Assembly: GCF_010731875.1 (NCBI RefSeq)
Contig: NZ_AP022595.1
Location: 2,790,001 to 2,854,000 of the forward strand
Length of the DNA stretch: 64,000 nucleotides
Source: Mycolicibacterium sarraceniae
GTDB lineage: Bacteria; Actinomycetota; Actinomycetes; Mycobacteriales; Mycobacteriaceae
Direction of reading: 5' to 3'
The notes below the pieces were generated by a model. It was not told the origin of the DNA. It saw only the letters and a program-made list of their open reading frames with translations, and searched no databases. Positions within the stretch are counted from its first letter, which is position 1. The number at the start of each line of letters is the position of its first letter. Shown in pieces: positions 8,733 to 18,523 of this stretch. The position numbers and the translations under genes are program-made.

Positions 8733-10187
8733 TCATTGGCGCGCTTCGCTTTCGGTGTCCAGGGCGCGGATGGCCAGCCACGCGGTCGCGCGGTCGTCGG
8801 GGTTCGCCATCGACATTGCGGTGAGCGCTTCGACCCGCTGGATTCGGCTGGTCAGCGTCTGGCGGTGAATTCCCAACCGGGTCGCGGCCGCACCCCACAC
8901 GCCATGTTCGGCCAAGTAGATTTCGAGCGTCCGGATCAATGTGCCGTGCCGGCCGTCCTCATCTCGAAGCGGATCGAGCACCGCTGCGATACGCGCTATG
9001 GGGCCGTCGCCCAGATTTTCTAGGACGTAGCTCACTGTTGCCAGCGAGCGGTACCAGACGACCGGCCGGGCATCCACCACCGCCACTTCCAGCGCTTGGG
9101 TGGCTTCTGCTGCCGAGCGCGCCAGCATCTGCGCCTTGGCGGGGGAGCCCAGGCCCAGCCGAAGTGGTGTGCGGGCATCGGTGCTGAGCCCTTCCACTAT
9201 CGCCGCCAGCTCAGCGGCGCTTTCGTCGCGAATAAACCCGAGCACCTTGCCCCCTTGCTCGGCAACGACATGAGTGGCCCCGAGATCGTCCAGCCAGCGG
9301 ATCGCGAGCCGTTCTGGGTCAATGGCTCTCGATCGCGAGGCCACCGCGAATGCGGTCAGCGATCGTTCGTGCACGCCCCACCGCCGCAATAGCGCCGACG
9401 CGTCCGAGCCACCCCGCAGCAATGTCGCCAGCATCACCTCTCGGCCTAGCCGCTCGGTAGCCGGGTTGTCTGCGGTGCGGAGCAGAAGATCCAACAGTGC
9501 GGCCGCCTGCGATGCGAGATCGCGACTGCGGCTGGTCGGTCCGCGGGCGCCGATGACCAGGTGGGCACTGATGTCCTCGCCTTGCCCGACCGGGTGGACC
9601 TGTAATCCCGTGTGCCTGACTCGCACCTGACGGTGGAACGCCACGGCAACGGCGTCCCGCACATGCAGACTTCCCGCCCCCGCGGTCGTGATGACCTCAC
9701 CGCGCGCGTCGAGTAAGACTGCCCAGCCGTCGATTCGATGAGCCATCTCGGCGACGACCGCCACCACGCCTCCGCGCCGGGCAACCTGTGTGAGGACTTT
9801 GGTACCCGTTGTGACACGGCGGTCTTCGGCTGCTTGATCGGCGGCGATCAGGGCGGCCACGGTTGGGTAGATGACTTCGGCCGGGGTATCGGGCACAAAG
9901 ATCGCGCTGATCTGCGCCTTCGCCAGCCGCGCCGCAAGGTCGGACTGAGAATCCCCGCCGGCCACAACGGCGACGCAGGTGGCCAGTGGCGCTGACCGTT
10001 CTTCGTTGTCCAGAGCCGAGGCAAACTCCCCAGGAGCGCCGATCACCAGGCTGGCGAAACCGGGCGAACTGCCGACCACCAGCCGGTCGAGAGTGATTGC
10101 TTCCCCGACGGAGACGCCGGCATCGACCGTGCCCGCCGCAAGTTCAGAGCCGAGGAAGGCTGCCACGGCGCGCACGTCGTAGGCCAT
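8733..10187 (-). CDS. PucR-family transcriptional regulator
   Basis: A 484-aa regulator with an N-terminal sensory half (residues ~1-280) and a C-terminal PucR helix-turn-helix, visible as EIYLAEHGVWGAAATRLGIHRQTLTSRIQRVEALT. PucR-type proteins activate or repress catabolic genes for purines, amino acids or amines. The ATG at 10187 (MAYDVRAVAAF) is chosen; the frame is open to 10229, but that extension falls in the promoter spacer. It is divergent from the zinc alcohol dehydrogenase with a 125-bp spacer, so it probably controls the dehydrogenase-permease pair. The inducer is unknown. Confidence 0.88.
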   Translation of the reverse strand: MAYDVRAVAAFLGSELAAGTVDAGVSVGEAITLDRLVVGSSPGFASLVIGAPGEFASALDNEERSAPLATCVAVVAGGDSQSDLAARLAKAQISAIFVPDTPAEVIYPTVAALIAADQAAEDRRVTTGTKVLTQVARRGGVVAVVAEMAHRIDGWAVLLDARGEVITTAGAGSLHVRDAVAVAFHRQVRVRHTGLQVHPVGQGEDISAHLVIGARGPTSRSRDLASQAAALLDLLLRTADNPATERLGREVMLATLLRGGSDASALLRRWGVHERSLTAFAVASRSRAIDPERLAIRWLDDLGATHVVAEQGGKVLGFIRDESAAELAAIVEGLSTDARTPLRLGLGSPAKAQMLARSAAEATQALEVAVVDARPVVWYRSLATVSYVLENLGDGPIARIAAVLDPLRDEDGRHGTLIRTLEIYLAEHGVWGAAATRLGIHRQTLTSRIQRVEALTAMSMANPDDRATAWLAIRALDTESEARQ

Positions 10188-10312
10188 TGGGGGAGTGTAC
10201 AGAATGATGAAATCGCCGAGCAGATCCACAAATTTTCACAGTGACGGGACGGTCGCCGGTTCCCTAACATTCGGTGCGTTCGCTGCACGTCGATACGCCG
10301 ACAAGGAAATTC

Positions 10313-11410
10313 GTGAAAGCAATCGTCTTTCGAGACCAGCACAGCCCCATCGAGCACACCGATGTCGACCTCGCCGCACCGAACGCGGGCGAAGTTCGAG
10401 TGCGGATCGCTGCCGCCGGCGTCTGCCACTCGGACCTGCACGTCAAGCGGGGTGACTGGGATGCGCCGGCACCACTGGTGATGGGCCATGAAGGGTCAGG
10501 GGTGGTTGTCGAACTCGGCGAAGGCGTGACCTCGCTGGCTGTCGGCGACCACGTGGTGCTGGCCTGGGTGCCGCCGTGTGGTCAATGCCGTTATTGCCGA
10601 TCCGGGCACGAGGCGCGCTGCCAGAAAGTGGCGACCATCGTGGGCCCGAAGGGCGTCCTGTTCGACGGCACATCGCGGCTGTCCCGCAATGGCACCCCGC
10701 TGCACCACTATCTGGGAGTCTCGTCCTTTGCCGAGGAGGTCGTGGTCCCGGCATCCGGCGCGGTCAAGGTCCGCGACGATGCGCCGTTGGATGTCATCGC
10801 TGTGGTCGGTTGCGCGGTCGCAACCGGAGTTGGTGCGGTTCTTAATACCGCCGCGGTGGAACCGGGGGCGACGGTCGCGGTGATCGGTTGTGGCGGAGTA
10901 GGACTCAACGTCGCCCAGGGAGCCAGACTGGCCGGCGCCGAGCGCATCATCGCGATCGATGTGCTGGCCGACAAGACCCGGCTCGCAATGCAATTCGGTG
11001 CTACCGACCGCATCGACGCGTCTCTCGGCGACCCCGTAGAGCAACTCTTCGCCCTCGTCCCCGACGGGGTCGACTACGCCTTTGACGCGTTCGGTCATAC
11101 GAGCACCACCGAACAGGCCATCCAGATGCTCGGCCTGGGCGGAGCCGCGGTGATCGTGGGTCTGCCGCCGACCGGGGCCAAAGCGGCGTTCGAACCTCTG
11201 GTGCTAGCCGAGGCCGACCAGCGGATTCTCGGGTCCAACTATGGGTCGGTACGTCCCTCGATCGACATCCCGGCGCTGGTCGACCGGTACATGGACGGCC
11301 AGCTCAAACTAGACCCGCTGATCTGGGCCCGGCGCCCATTGGCGGAAGCGGCCGCCGCCTTCGACGACCTGGAGTCCGGCGAAGCACTTCGCACCTTGCT
11401 CATCCCCTAA
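10313..11410 (+). CDS. Zinc-dependent NAD(P) alcohol dehydrogenase
   Basis: A 365-aa medium-chain dehydrogenase. Catalytic zinc ligands appear in GVCHSDLH (Cys ~38) and MGHEGSG (His, Glu); the structural zinc lobe has four Cys in CGQCRYCRSGHEARC; the Rossmann loop is VIGCGGVGLNVA. It belongs to the class III / aryl-alcohol-like branch that oxidises alcohols to aldehydes. The GTG at 10313 follows an AAGGA ribosome site by 5 bases; an upstream ATG at 10274 lacks one. The APC permease follows 38 bp later, so the pair may import and oxidise one amine or amino alcohol. The substrate is inferred only. Confidence 0.88.
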   Translation: MKAIVFRDQHSPIEHTDVDLAAPNAGEVRVRIAAAGVCHSDLHVKRGDWDAPAPLVMGHEGSGVVVELGEGVTSLAVGDHVVLAWVPPCGQCRYCRSGHEARCQKVATIVGPKGVLFDGTSRLSRNGTPLHHYLGVSSFAEEVVVPASGAVKVRDDAPLDVIAVVGCAVATGVGAVLNTAAVEPGATVAVIGCGGVGLNVAQGARLAGAERIIAIDVLADKTRLAMQFGATDRIDASLGDPVEQLFALVPDGVDYAFDAFGHTSTTEQAIQMLGLGGAAVIVGLPPTGAKAAFEPLVLAEADQRILGSNYGSVRPSIDIPALVDRYMDGQLKLDPLIWARRPLAEAAAAFDDLESGEALRTLLIP

Positions 11411-11448
11411 CTCACCCCCGGTCACCGAAAACTGCTGGAGCGTCCATC

Positions 11449-12879
11449 ATGTCGAACACCACCGGCGCGGCAACGCCTACCGATGCGGGACTCCGCCACG
11501 GCGTCATGTCGGGTCCCGAACTCGCCGCCCAGGCCATCGCCAACATCGCACCCAGCGCGGTGATCGCCTTCACCGCCGCTGCGATCTACGTCAGCGCAGG
11601 TAACGGCACCGTGCTGTCCTTCGCGCTTGCCACCGTGGTGATTTTGGCGGTCGGGTACTGCGTGGTGGTATTCGCGCGGCGCAATGCGTCGGCCGGCTCT
11701 CTCTACACGTACGTCGCCAAGGGCCTCGGACCGTTCGGCGCTTACCTGGCCGGGGTGACCTTGCTGATCGGCTGTTGGGGGATCGCGGCGGGTTCACTCG
11801 GCGGTGCGGTCTCCTACGCCAGCGACTTCCTGGTGCTGCTGGGCTTGCCGGTAAACGGCGTCGGCTGGCAAGTCGCGCTGGCGATCGTTCTGGGCGGACT
11901 AGCGACGCTGTTCACGATTCGGGGAATCAGGTTGTCCGCGCGGGTGTCGCTGGTGCTCGAGCTCATCTCGGTCACCATCATCACGATCCTGCTTGTCCTG
12001 GCTCTGGTGTGGGCGGGGCCGGCCGGCTGGGACCCGTCGCAGTTCTCCCTTACCGGCGTCCCGATGCAGGGAGTCGCCGCGGGCATGGTCCTGGGCATCT
12101 TGGGCTTCGTCGGGTTCTCGTCCGCCGACGCGCTGGGCCGCGAAGCGCGCAATCCCTACACCGCGATCCCCCGAGCCATCATCTGGAGCGCGGTCGTGGT
12201 CGGCGTGTTGTATGTCTTCGCCGCCTACACACAGATCGCACTGCTGCACGAGGGCCTGGCAAGCAGTCCAAGTCCGCTGCAGGACATCGCCACAATGATC
12301 GGCATGCCGTCCTGGTTCACGCCGGTTCTGACCTTCGGCGTGGGCGCATCGTTCTTCGCGGTCGTGGTGGCACCGTTGAACGTCGTTGGCCGGATCGTCT
12401 ACGTGATGGGCAAGGAGGGTGTTGTCGCCGAGCGGTTTGGCCGCACGCACGAGGGGCATCTCACCCCCCACCGAGTCCTGCTCATCGCCGGGCCGGCCGC
12501 CGTCGTGCTGGACATTGTGCTGCTGTGCCTCGGTGTCCATCCGATGGACATCGTCGTGTGGGTCGACACGTACGGGACCTACGGTTACATGGTTGCCTAT
12601 GCATTGGTTGCCATTGCGTGCGTGGCCTACACCAAGCGCGCCGGCATGCCGAACCGGCTGGTGTGGACCGCGGCCATTGTCGCGGTGGTGGCGATGGCAT
12701 ACACCTTTTTTGCCAATGTCTACCCGGTGCCCGCGTTCCCGTTGAACGTCATTCCTTATCTCTTCCTCGCCACGGTGGCGGTCGCGCTGGCGTGGTTCTT
12801 CCGGGTCAAGCGGGTCAGGCCGGAGGTCATCGACCGTATCGGCCACACCGAGACCGACATCCTCGAAGGTGTCGGCTGA
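11449..12879 (+). CDS. APC-family amino acid/polyamine permease
   Basis: A 476-aa integral membrane protein with about 12 hydrophobic segments. The N-terminal LAAQAIANIAPSAVIAF and GSLYTYVAKGLGPFGAYLAG blocks are typical of the amino acid-polyamine-organocation superfamily. The FSSADALGREARNPYTAIPRAI loop matches the conserved 'E-A-xNPxxxIPRAI' segment of that family. It would import a cationic or neutral amine/amino acid across the inner membrane by a secondary gradient. It is the second gene of the PucR-divergent unit. The substrate cannot be read from sequence. Confidence 0.9.
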   Translation: MSNTTGAATPTDAGLRHGVMSGPELAAQAIANIAPSAVIAFTAAAIYVSAGNGTVLSFALATVVILAVGYCVVVFARRNASAGSLYTYVAKGLGPFGAYLAGVTLLIGCWGIAAGSLGGAVSYASDFLVLLGLPVNGVGWQVALAIVLGGLATLFTIRGIRLSARVSLVLELISVTIITILLVLALVWAGPAGWDPSQFSLTGVPMQGVAAGMVLGILGFVGFSSADALGREARNPYTAIPRAIIWSAVVVGVLYVFAAYTQIALLHEGLASSPSPLQDIATMIGMPSWFTPVLTFGVGASFFAVVVAPLNVVGRIVYVMGKEGVVAERFGRTHEGHLTPHRVLLIAGPAAVVLDIVLLCLGVHPMDIVVWVDTYGTYGYMVAYALVAIACVAYTKRAGMPNRLVWTAAIVAVVAMAYTFFANVYPVPAFPLNVIPYLFLATVAVALAWFFRVKRVRPEVIDRIGHTETDILEGVG

Positions 12880-12893
12880 TCCTGCCCGCATCG

Positions 12894-14801
12894 TCAGGCG
12901 ATCGTCATCCTGTAGTAGGCGCCCCGTCGGGCCAGTAGCTCGGCATGGTTGCCCGCCTCGATGATCCGCCCGGCCTCCATCACCAGGATGTTGTCAGCAT
13001 CGCGGATGGTCGAGAGCCGGTGCGCGATGATGAAACTGGTTCGCTCCCGGCACAATTCGGTCATCGCATGCTGAATCAGGAGTTCCGTTCGGGTGTCCAC
13101 CGAACTGGTGGCCTCGTCGAGGATCAGCAACTGGGGGCGGGCCAGGAACGCCCGGGCGATGGTGATCAGCTGCTTTTCGCCGGCGCTGATATTGCCGCCG
13201 TCATCGCTGACCCGGGTCTGGTAGCCGTTGGGCAGGGTGTGCACGAACCGGTCCACGTAGGCCGCCCGCGCGGCTTCGATCACCTCGTCCTCGGCCGCCC
13301 CGGGCTTGCCGTAGGCGATGTTCTCGGCGATGGTGCCGCCGAACAGCCAGGTGTCCTGCAACACCATCCCGATTCGGGAGCGCAGTGTTTCCCGGCTCAC
13401 ACCGGTGATGTCGGCGGCGTCGAGCAGGATCCGTCCGGCGTCGACGTCGTAGAACCGCATCAGCAGATTGACCAGGGTGGTCTTGCCGGCGCCGGTGGGT
13501 CCGACAATAGCCACCGTGCTGCCCGGTTCGGCGACCAACGACAGGTCCTCGATCACCGGAGTCCCGGGGACATAGCTGAACCAGACGTTCTGGAACTCGA
13601 CGCGGCCACGCGCGTTGTCCGGCAACGTCGTTGGCACGTCCGGTGATTCCTCCGGCTCATCGAGGAAATCGAAGACCCGCTCGGCGCTGGCCACCCCAGA
13701 CTGCAAGGTGTTGTACATGCCGGCGACCTGGGTCAGTGGCTGGTTGAACTGGCGAACGTATTGGATGAAGGCCTGGATGCTGCCCAAGGTGATCTGGCCG
13801 GTCGCGACCTGATAGCCGCCGACCACCGCTACCGCGACGTAGCTGAGGTTCCCGATGAACGCCGTCGCCGGTGCGACGAGTCCGGAGAAGAACTGCGCGC
13901 CGAAACTCGCGTGGTAGACGTCGTCGTTGGCGTCGCGGAACTTCTCCTGGGCGGCGGCGCGGTGCCCGAATGTCTTGACGACGGTGAATCCGCTGTAGGT
14001 CTCTTCGATGTGCGCGTTGAGCCGACCGGTGTTGGTCCACTGGGCGATGAACATCCGCTGCGAGCGGCGCGCGATCACCCGGGTCACCCACAGCGACAAC
14101 GGAACTGTCACGACGGTGATCAACGCCAGTAGTGGGGAGATGCTGAGCATCATCGCCAGCACCGCGACCACGGTCAGTACTGAGGTCAGCAGCTGACTGA
14201 TGGTCATCGACACCGACGACTGGATATTGTCGACATCGTTGGTGACCCGGCTCAACAACTCACCGCGCTGTCGGGAGTCGAAGTAGGACAGTGGCAACCG
14301 GTGGACCTTGTCCTCGACTTCGGCGCGCAGCGCCGTGATGGTGCGCTGCACGATCACGTTGAGTATCCGGGCCTGCGCCCAGATCAGCAGCGCAGCAACG
14401 ACATACAGTGCCAATGCCAGCAGTAGGGTGTGGGCAACCGCGGTGAAGTCGACACCGCGACCGGGCACCACGTTGGTTCCGGACAACAAGTCGGCGAAGG
14501 TGTTGTCGCCGCGGGCCCGAGCAGCGGAGACCGCCTGGTCCTTGGTGATACCAGCCGGCAGTTGGCGGCCGATGACACCGTTGAACAGCAGGTCGGTGGC
14601 ATGCCCGAGGATGCGCGGGCCGATGACACCGACCGCGATTCCACCGATCGACAACGCGATCACCGCCGCGGTCGGCCACCGCTGCGGGGCCAGCCGCCGG
14701 ATCAACCGGAGCGCCGATCCGGTGAAGTCGCGCGAACGGGCTTGCCGCGGATCCTGAGTCAATGTGCGCAGGCCGCCGCCGCGCATGCCGGGTCCGGTCA
14801 T
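12894..14801 (-). CDS. ABC exporter half-transporter with canonical ATPase site (Rv1272c-like)
   Basis: A 635-aa fused membrane-ATPase half-transporter. Six hydrophobic segments occupy ~40-350, with a hydrophilic insert after the second helix region. The ATPase domain has Walker [11 protein letters not shown], signature SAGEKQL and Walker [13 protein letters not shown] with an intact catalytic Glu. Its ATG (14801) overlaps the TGA of the upstream half-transporter in an ATGA junction, indicating translational coupling and a heterodimer. Homologues Rv1272c/Rv1273c are annotated as drug or lipid exporters. An upstream open extension to 14864 lies inside the partner gene and is rejected. Confidence 0.92.
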   Translation of the reverse strand: MTGPGMRGGGLRTLTQDPRQARSRDFTGSALRLIRRLAPQRWPTAAVIALSIGGIAVGVIGPRILGHATDLLFNGVIGRQLPAGITKDQAVSAARARGDNTFADLLSGTNVVPGRGVDFTAVAHTLLLALALYVVAALLIWAQARILNVIVQRTITALRAEVEDKVHRLPLSYFDSRQRGELLSRVTNDVDNIQSSVSMTISQLLTSVLTVVAVLAMMLSISPLLALITVVTVPLSLWVTRVIARRSQRMFIAQWTNTGRLNAHIEETYSGFTVVKTFGHRAAAQEKFRDANDDVYHASFGAQFFSGLVAPATAFIGNLSYVAVAVVGGYQVATGQITLGSIQAFIQYVRQFNQPLTQVAGMYNTLQSGVASAERVFDFLDEPEESPDVPTTLPDNARGRVEFQNVWFSYVPGTPVIEDLSLVAEPGSTVAIVGPTGAGKTTLVNLLMRFYDVDAGRILLDAADITGVSRETLRSRIGMVLQDTWLFGGTIAENIAYGKPGAAEDEVIEAARAAYVDRFVHTLPNGYQTRVSDDGGNISAGEKQLITIARAFLARPQLLILDEATSSVDTRTELLIQHAMTELCRERTSFIIAHRLSTIRDADNILVMEAGRIIEAGNHAELLARRGAYYRMTIA

Positions 14802-16552
14802 CGCTCGCCCCCGACACCAGTGCCCACCGACTGAGAGTCGGCGAACTCCGCGTACGTCGCGCACCCGGTCAACAGCTCCTCGTGGGTACCGGACCCGACG
14901 ACCCGGCCACCCTCGATGACGACGATGTTGTCGGCCTGAGCGACCGTCGAAATGCGCTGGGAGACAATGATCACCGTGGCGTCGGCGGACACCTCGCGCA
15001 GGGTTGCGCGGACTCGGGCGTCGGTGTGGACGTCCAGGGCGGAGAAGGCATCGTCGAACAGATAGATCGCGGGCCGCCGGATCACCGCGCGCGCGATCGC
15101 CAGCCGTTGACGCTGACCGCCGGAGAAGTTGATGCCGCCCTGGGCAACCCGCATGCTCAAGCCATCGGGATGGGCGCGCACGAAGTCATCGGCGGCCGCC
15201 ACTCGCAGCGCCGACCACATGTCGTCCTCGGTTACCACCTGTCCTGGAGCCGCGCCGAGCGCTAGGTTGTCGGCGACCGTGCCAGAGAACAGGTAGCCCC
15301 GCTGCGGCACCAAACCCAGTGTCGACCAGAGAACTTCGGTGTCGTAGTCCCGCACGTCGATGCCGTCGACACGTACTGCGCCGTCGGTGACGTCGTAGAG
15401 CCGGCAGATCAGCGCGATCAGCGTCGACTTGCCGGAGCCCGTGCTGCCGACCACCGCCGTCGTCGTCCCCGGCCGCGCGGTCAGCGAAACATCCTCCAGG
15501 ACAGGGCGCTCCGCACCTGGGTAGCGGAAGGTCGCACGGTCGAGGGTGATCGCACCGCGGACGCCTCCGTCGGGGTGCTGCGGCGACGCGGGACTGCTGA
15601 CCGCGGTTTGTGTGCCCAGCACCTCGGTGATCCGTTCGGCGCACACTGAGGCGCGCGGCAGCATCACCAGGATCAGGGTGGCCATCAACACAGCCATCAG
15701 GATCTGCATGAAGTAGGACAGGAAGGCGATCAGCGAGCCGACCTGCATGTGTCCGCTGTCGATGCGCAGGCCGCCGAACCAGATCAGGGCGACGCTGGAG
15801 ATGTTGATGGTCAAGGTGGTGACCGGCAACATCAGTGCCTGCCAGCGGCCGGCAGCCAAAGCGGTGTTGGATACCGCCGCATTGGCGACGGCGAACCTCT
15901 CGCGTTCGAAGGGTTCGCGGGCGAAGGCCCGGATCACCCGGATGCCGGAGAGCTGTTCGCGCATTACCCGATTGATGCCGTCGATCAGCCGTTGCATGCT
16001 GCGGAAGATCGGCAGCATGCGCGAGACGATCCAGTAATTGGATAACGCCAGCACCGGAACGCTCACCACCAGCAGCCAGGACAACCCGGCGTCCTGGTGA
16101 ATCGCCATAATGATGCCGCCGACGCACATGATCGGCGCGGTCACCAGGATGGTGGTCGTCATCTGGATCAGCACCTGAATCTGCTGGACGTCGTTGGTGG
16201 TGCGGGTCAGCAGTGACGGTGCCCCGAACCGCGCGGTCTCCTGCTCGGAGAACGTGGTGACGTGGTGGAACATCGCCGAGCGCAGGTCGCGACCGAAACC
16301 CATACCGGTGCGCGAGCCGAAGTAGACCGCGCCGATCGCACACACCACCTGAAGGCCGGTCACCGCCAGCATCACCAGGCCCAACTCCGCGATCAGCCCG
16401 GTATCGCCCTTGGCCACGCCGTCGTCGATGATCGCGGCGTTGACCGTGGGCAGATAGAGCGATGCCAGCGTGCTGATGGTCTGCAGCCCCATCACCGCGG
16501 CGACCAGCCACCGGTACGGCCGGACATACCGTCTCAGCAGCGCCAGGAGCAT
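14798..16552 (-). CDS. ABC exporter half-transporter with degenerate ATPase site (Rv1273c-like)
   Basis: A 584-aa half-transporter: six membrane helices, then an ATPase domain with Walker [11 protein letters not shown], signature FSGGQRQRL and Walker [13 protein letters not shown]. The residue after the Walker B Asp, normally the catalytic Glu, is Asp here. This is the usual sign of a degenerate site in heterodimeric exporters, where only the partner's site hydrolyses ATP well. The ATG at 16552 ([15 protein letters not shown]) starts at the elbow helix; the open frame to 16612 is hydrophilic and rejected. The downstream half overlaps by 4 bp. Confidence 0.92.
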   Translation of the reverse strand: MLLALLRRYVRPYRWLVAAVMGLQTISTLASLYLPTVNAAIIDDGVAKGDTGLIAELGLVMLAVTGLQVVCAIGAVYFGSRTGMGFGRDLRSAMFHHVTTFSEQETARFGAPSLLTRTTNDVQQIQVLIQMTTTILVTAPIMCVGGIIMAIHQDAGLSWLLVVSVPVLALSNYWIVSRMLPIFRSMQRLIDGINRVMREQLSGIRVIRAFAREPFERERFAVANAAVSNTALAAGRWQALMLPVTTLTINISSVALIWFGGLRIDSGHMQVGSLIAFLSYFMQILMAVLMATLILVMLPRASVCAERITEVLGTQTAVSSPASPQHPDGGVRGAITLDRATFRYPGAERPVLEDVSLTARPGTTTAVVGSTGSGKSTLIALICRLYDVTDGAVRVDGIDVRDYDTEVLWSTLGLVPQRGYLFSGTVADNLALGAAPGQVVTEDDMWSALRVAAADDFVRAHPDGLSMRVAQGGINFSGGQRQRLAIARAVIRRPAIYLFDDAFSALDVHTDARVRATLREVSADATVIIVSQRISTVAQADNIVVIEGGRVVGSGTHEELLTGCATYAEFADSQSVGTGVGGER

Positions 16553-16718
16553 TTCGCTACTGTCGCACACGCCCCAACCGACGGTTGGGGGCGTCGTGTC
16601 GGGCCCTGTCAACTCCCGCGGCGTGAAATCGGGTCAAAGCGGCAGGTCAACCGGCATGTCGGTGGTTGTGGTAGGGGGTGGCCGCTACAGTGCATGCTGT
16701 GACACGCAGCAGGTGCGC

Positions 16719-17285
16719 ATGACAGCGACGCGCAAACTCGCGGTGGCCGCGGGGGCAGTAGCCATTGTGGCCGCCATCCCGGCTCTCGGCGCATGCTCGG
16801 ATTCGGGCAGCGGCCCGAGCCAGACCCAGGCCTCGCAGGCTCCCGGGCCGCAGGCGGGTAACGCCAAGCACGGCCCGATGTTCCCCGAATGCGGGGGCAT
16901 CAGCGACCAGACGATGGCCGAGCAGACCCGGGTGACGGGTCTGGTGAACACGGCGAAGAACTCCATCGGCTGCCAGTGGCTGGCCGGCGGCGGCATTCTG
17001 GGACCGCACTTCTCCTTCACCTGGTACCGGGGTAGCCCGATCGGGCGGGAACGCAAGACCGAGGAGCTATCGCGCACCAGCGTCGCGGACATCAATATCG
17101 AGGGCCACACTGGTTTCATCGCGGTTGGCACCGATCCGACTCTGGGAGACAACCTGTGCGAGGTCGGAATCCAATTCAACGACGACTTCATCGAATGGTC
17201 GGTCAGCTTCGCCGAGAAGCCGTTCCCGCCGGCCTGCGATGTGGCCAAGGAATTGACCCGGCAATCGATCGTGAACTCCAAATGA
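16719..17285 (+). CDS. lprB: DUF3558 lipoprotein LprB
   Basis: A 188-aa exported lipoprotein. The signal peptide has a basic start (MTATRK), a hydrophobic core and the lipobox ALGAC, with Cys27 as the predicted acylated residue. The mature part opens with a Ser/Gly/Pro/Gln-rich linker and then a DUF3558 domain containing a paired Cys pattern (FPECGG ... IGCQW ... NLCEVG ... PACDVA). The start at 16719 is the first Met before the signal peptide; the open frame further upstream is not coding in style. It overlaps lprC by 4 bp (ATGA). Function is unknown; the neighbours match Rv1274-Rv1275. Confidence 0.9.
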   Translation: MTATRKLAVAAGAVAIVAAIPALGACSDSGSGPSQTQASQAPGPQAGNAKHGPMFPECGGISDQTMAEQTRVTGLVNTAKNSIGCQWLAGGGILGPHFSFTWYRGSPIGRERKTEELSRTSVADINIEGHTGFIAVGTDPTLGDNLCEVGIQFNDDFIEWSVSFAEKPFPPACDVAKELTRQSIVNSK

Positions 17286-17830
17286 GTGCGCGCCGCGTCG
17301 TCGCCGTCGTAGTTGTGGCGCTCTCCGCGCTGGTGCTGGTCAGTGGCTGCGCCAAGACGGTGGCCGGAACCGCGGCGAAGTCTGGTTCGGGCACCACGCC
17401 GCGCAATGACAACTCTGCGCAGCAGTACCCGAACCTGCTCAAGGAATGTGACGTCCTCACCACCGACATCCTGGCCAAGACGGTGGGTGCCGATCCGCTT
17501 GACATCCAGAGCACGTTCGTCGGCGCGGTCTGCCGCTGGCAGGCCGCCAACCCCGCCGGTCTGGTGGACATCACCCGGTTCTGGTTCGAGCAGGGCAGCC
17601 TCGACAACGAGCGGGCTGTCGGCCAGTTCCTCAAGTACCAGCTCGAGAACCGGTCGATCGCCGGTGTGCCGTCGATCGTGATGCGCACCAACGATCCCAA
17701 CGGTGGCTGCGGAGTCGCCAGCGACGCCGGTGGCGTCGTCGGCTGGTGGGTCAACCCGCAGGCACCCGGGATTGACGCGTGCGGTCAGGCCATCAAATTG
17801 ATGGAGCTGACACTGGCGACGAACTCCTAG
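17282..17830 (+). CDS. lprC: DUF3558 lipoprotein LprC
   Basis: A 182-aa lipoprotein paralogous to lprB. The signal peptide ends in the lipobox LVSGC, and the mature protein has the DUF3558 Cys pairs (LKECDV, AVCRWQ, GGCGVAS, IDACGQ). The ATG at 17282 overlaps the lprB stop in an ATGA junction, so both are co-translated. The pair is conserved next to the ABC exporter and sixA in mycobacteria. A role at the outer face of the membrane is expected from the lipid anchor, but no activity is known. Confidence 0.9.
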   Translation: MSARRVVAVVVVALSALVLVSGCAKTVAGTAAKSGSGTTPRNDNSAQQYPNLLKECDVLTTDILAKTVGADPLDIQSTFVGAVCRWQAANPAGLVDITRFWFEQGSLDNERAVGQFLKYQLENRSIAGVPSIVMRTNDPNGGCGVASDAGGVVGWWVNPQAPGIDACGQAIKLMELTLATNS

Positions 17831-17849
17831 GCCCACCGAGTCGGAACTC

Positions 17850-17879
17850 AGAGCGAAGATTCTTCAGAAAACTCGCTCT
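17850..17879. terminator. Nested hairpin between convergent lprC and sixA
   Basis: AGAGCGA and TCGCTCT form a 7-bp outer stem, and TTCT/AGAA a 4-bp inner stem. The hairpin lies in the 69-bp gap between the lprC stop and the sixA stop, so it could end transcription from both sides. There is no U-tract, which is common for mycobacterial terminators. Confidence 0.45.
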
Positions 17880-17899
17880 CACGTCTGAATCGATGCGCC

Positions 17900-18406
17900 C
17901 TAGCGAGGCACGTGGAACGCGGTCAGCCCGGCGCTCCTGAGCCGTAGGCCGGCCCAGTTGCCCGGCACCCGCAACACCGCGATGGCCGATGTCGGGTACT
18001 TGATCGCGATGCGTTCGGCGGCGCCGGAGTCCGACTGGTCCGGGTCGGCCAGGCCTAGCGCCACATGGCTCATCGTGGGTTCGTGGCCGACGACCATCAC
18101 GGTGCCGAACTCGTCGGCGACCTGGTTGATCTCGTCGATCATCGTCCCCGCGGTGGCGCCGTAGAGCCGATCGGAGTACGTCACCGGGGCGGTGACTTCG
18201 GTGCGGTCCAGCGTCAGGCGGGTTCTGGTCGCTGAGGAGCACAGCACCAGGTCGATGGCGGGCACGTTGGCTCGCAGCCAAGCGCCGGCCAGGCCGGCTT
18301 CCCTAATACCGCGAGCGGCCAGCGGCCGGTCGTGGTCGCCCACCCCAGTGGGGTAGTCGGACTTGGCGTGGCGCATCAGGATCAGGGTGCGTTGTGGCGC
18401 AGTCAC
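17900..18406 (-). CDS. sixA: SixA-type phosphohistidine phosphatase
   Basis: A 168-aa histidine-phosphatase-superfamily protein. The catalytic RHG-type motif appears as LMRHAKSDY near the N-terminus, with a second conserved block CSSATRTRLT and the acid/His block VVGHEPTMSH. SixA proteins dephosphorylate phosphohistidine, for example on histidine kinases or phosphotransfer proteins. The GTG at 18406 (VTAPQRTLILMRH) puts the catalytic His at the usual distance from the start; the open frame to 18490 is rejected. It matches Rv1276c, and the neighbouring sbcD is divergent. Confidence 0.9.
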   Translation of the reverse strand: MTAPQRTLILMRHAKSDYPTGVGDHDRPLAARGIREAGLAGAWLRANVPAIDLVLCSSATRTRLTLDRTEVTAPVTYSDRLYGATAGTMIDEINQVADEFGTVMVVGHEPTMSHVALGLADPDQSDSGAAERIAIKYPTSAIAVLRVPGNWAGLRLRSAGLTAFHVPR

Positions 18407-18523
18407 GCGAGTAAGGCTAAACGTCGGGGCATACATGCCGGTCGAGGTCCGCGGACTTGTCGGCGAGGAGCCATACACTCGCGGCAGCACTCACCGATGA
18501 GACAGGGAAGGGGCCCGGAAGAC

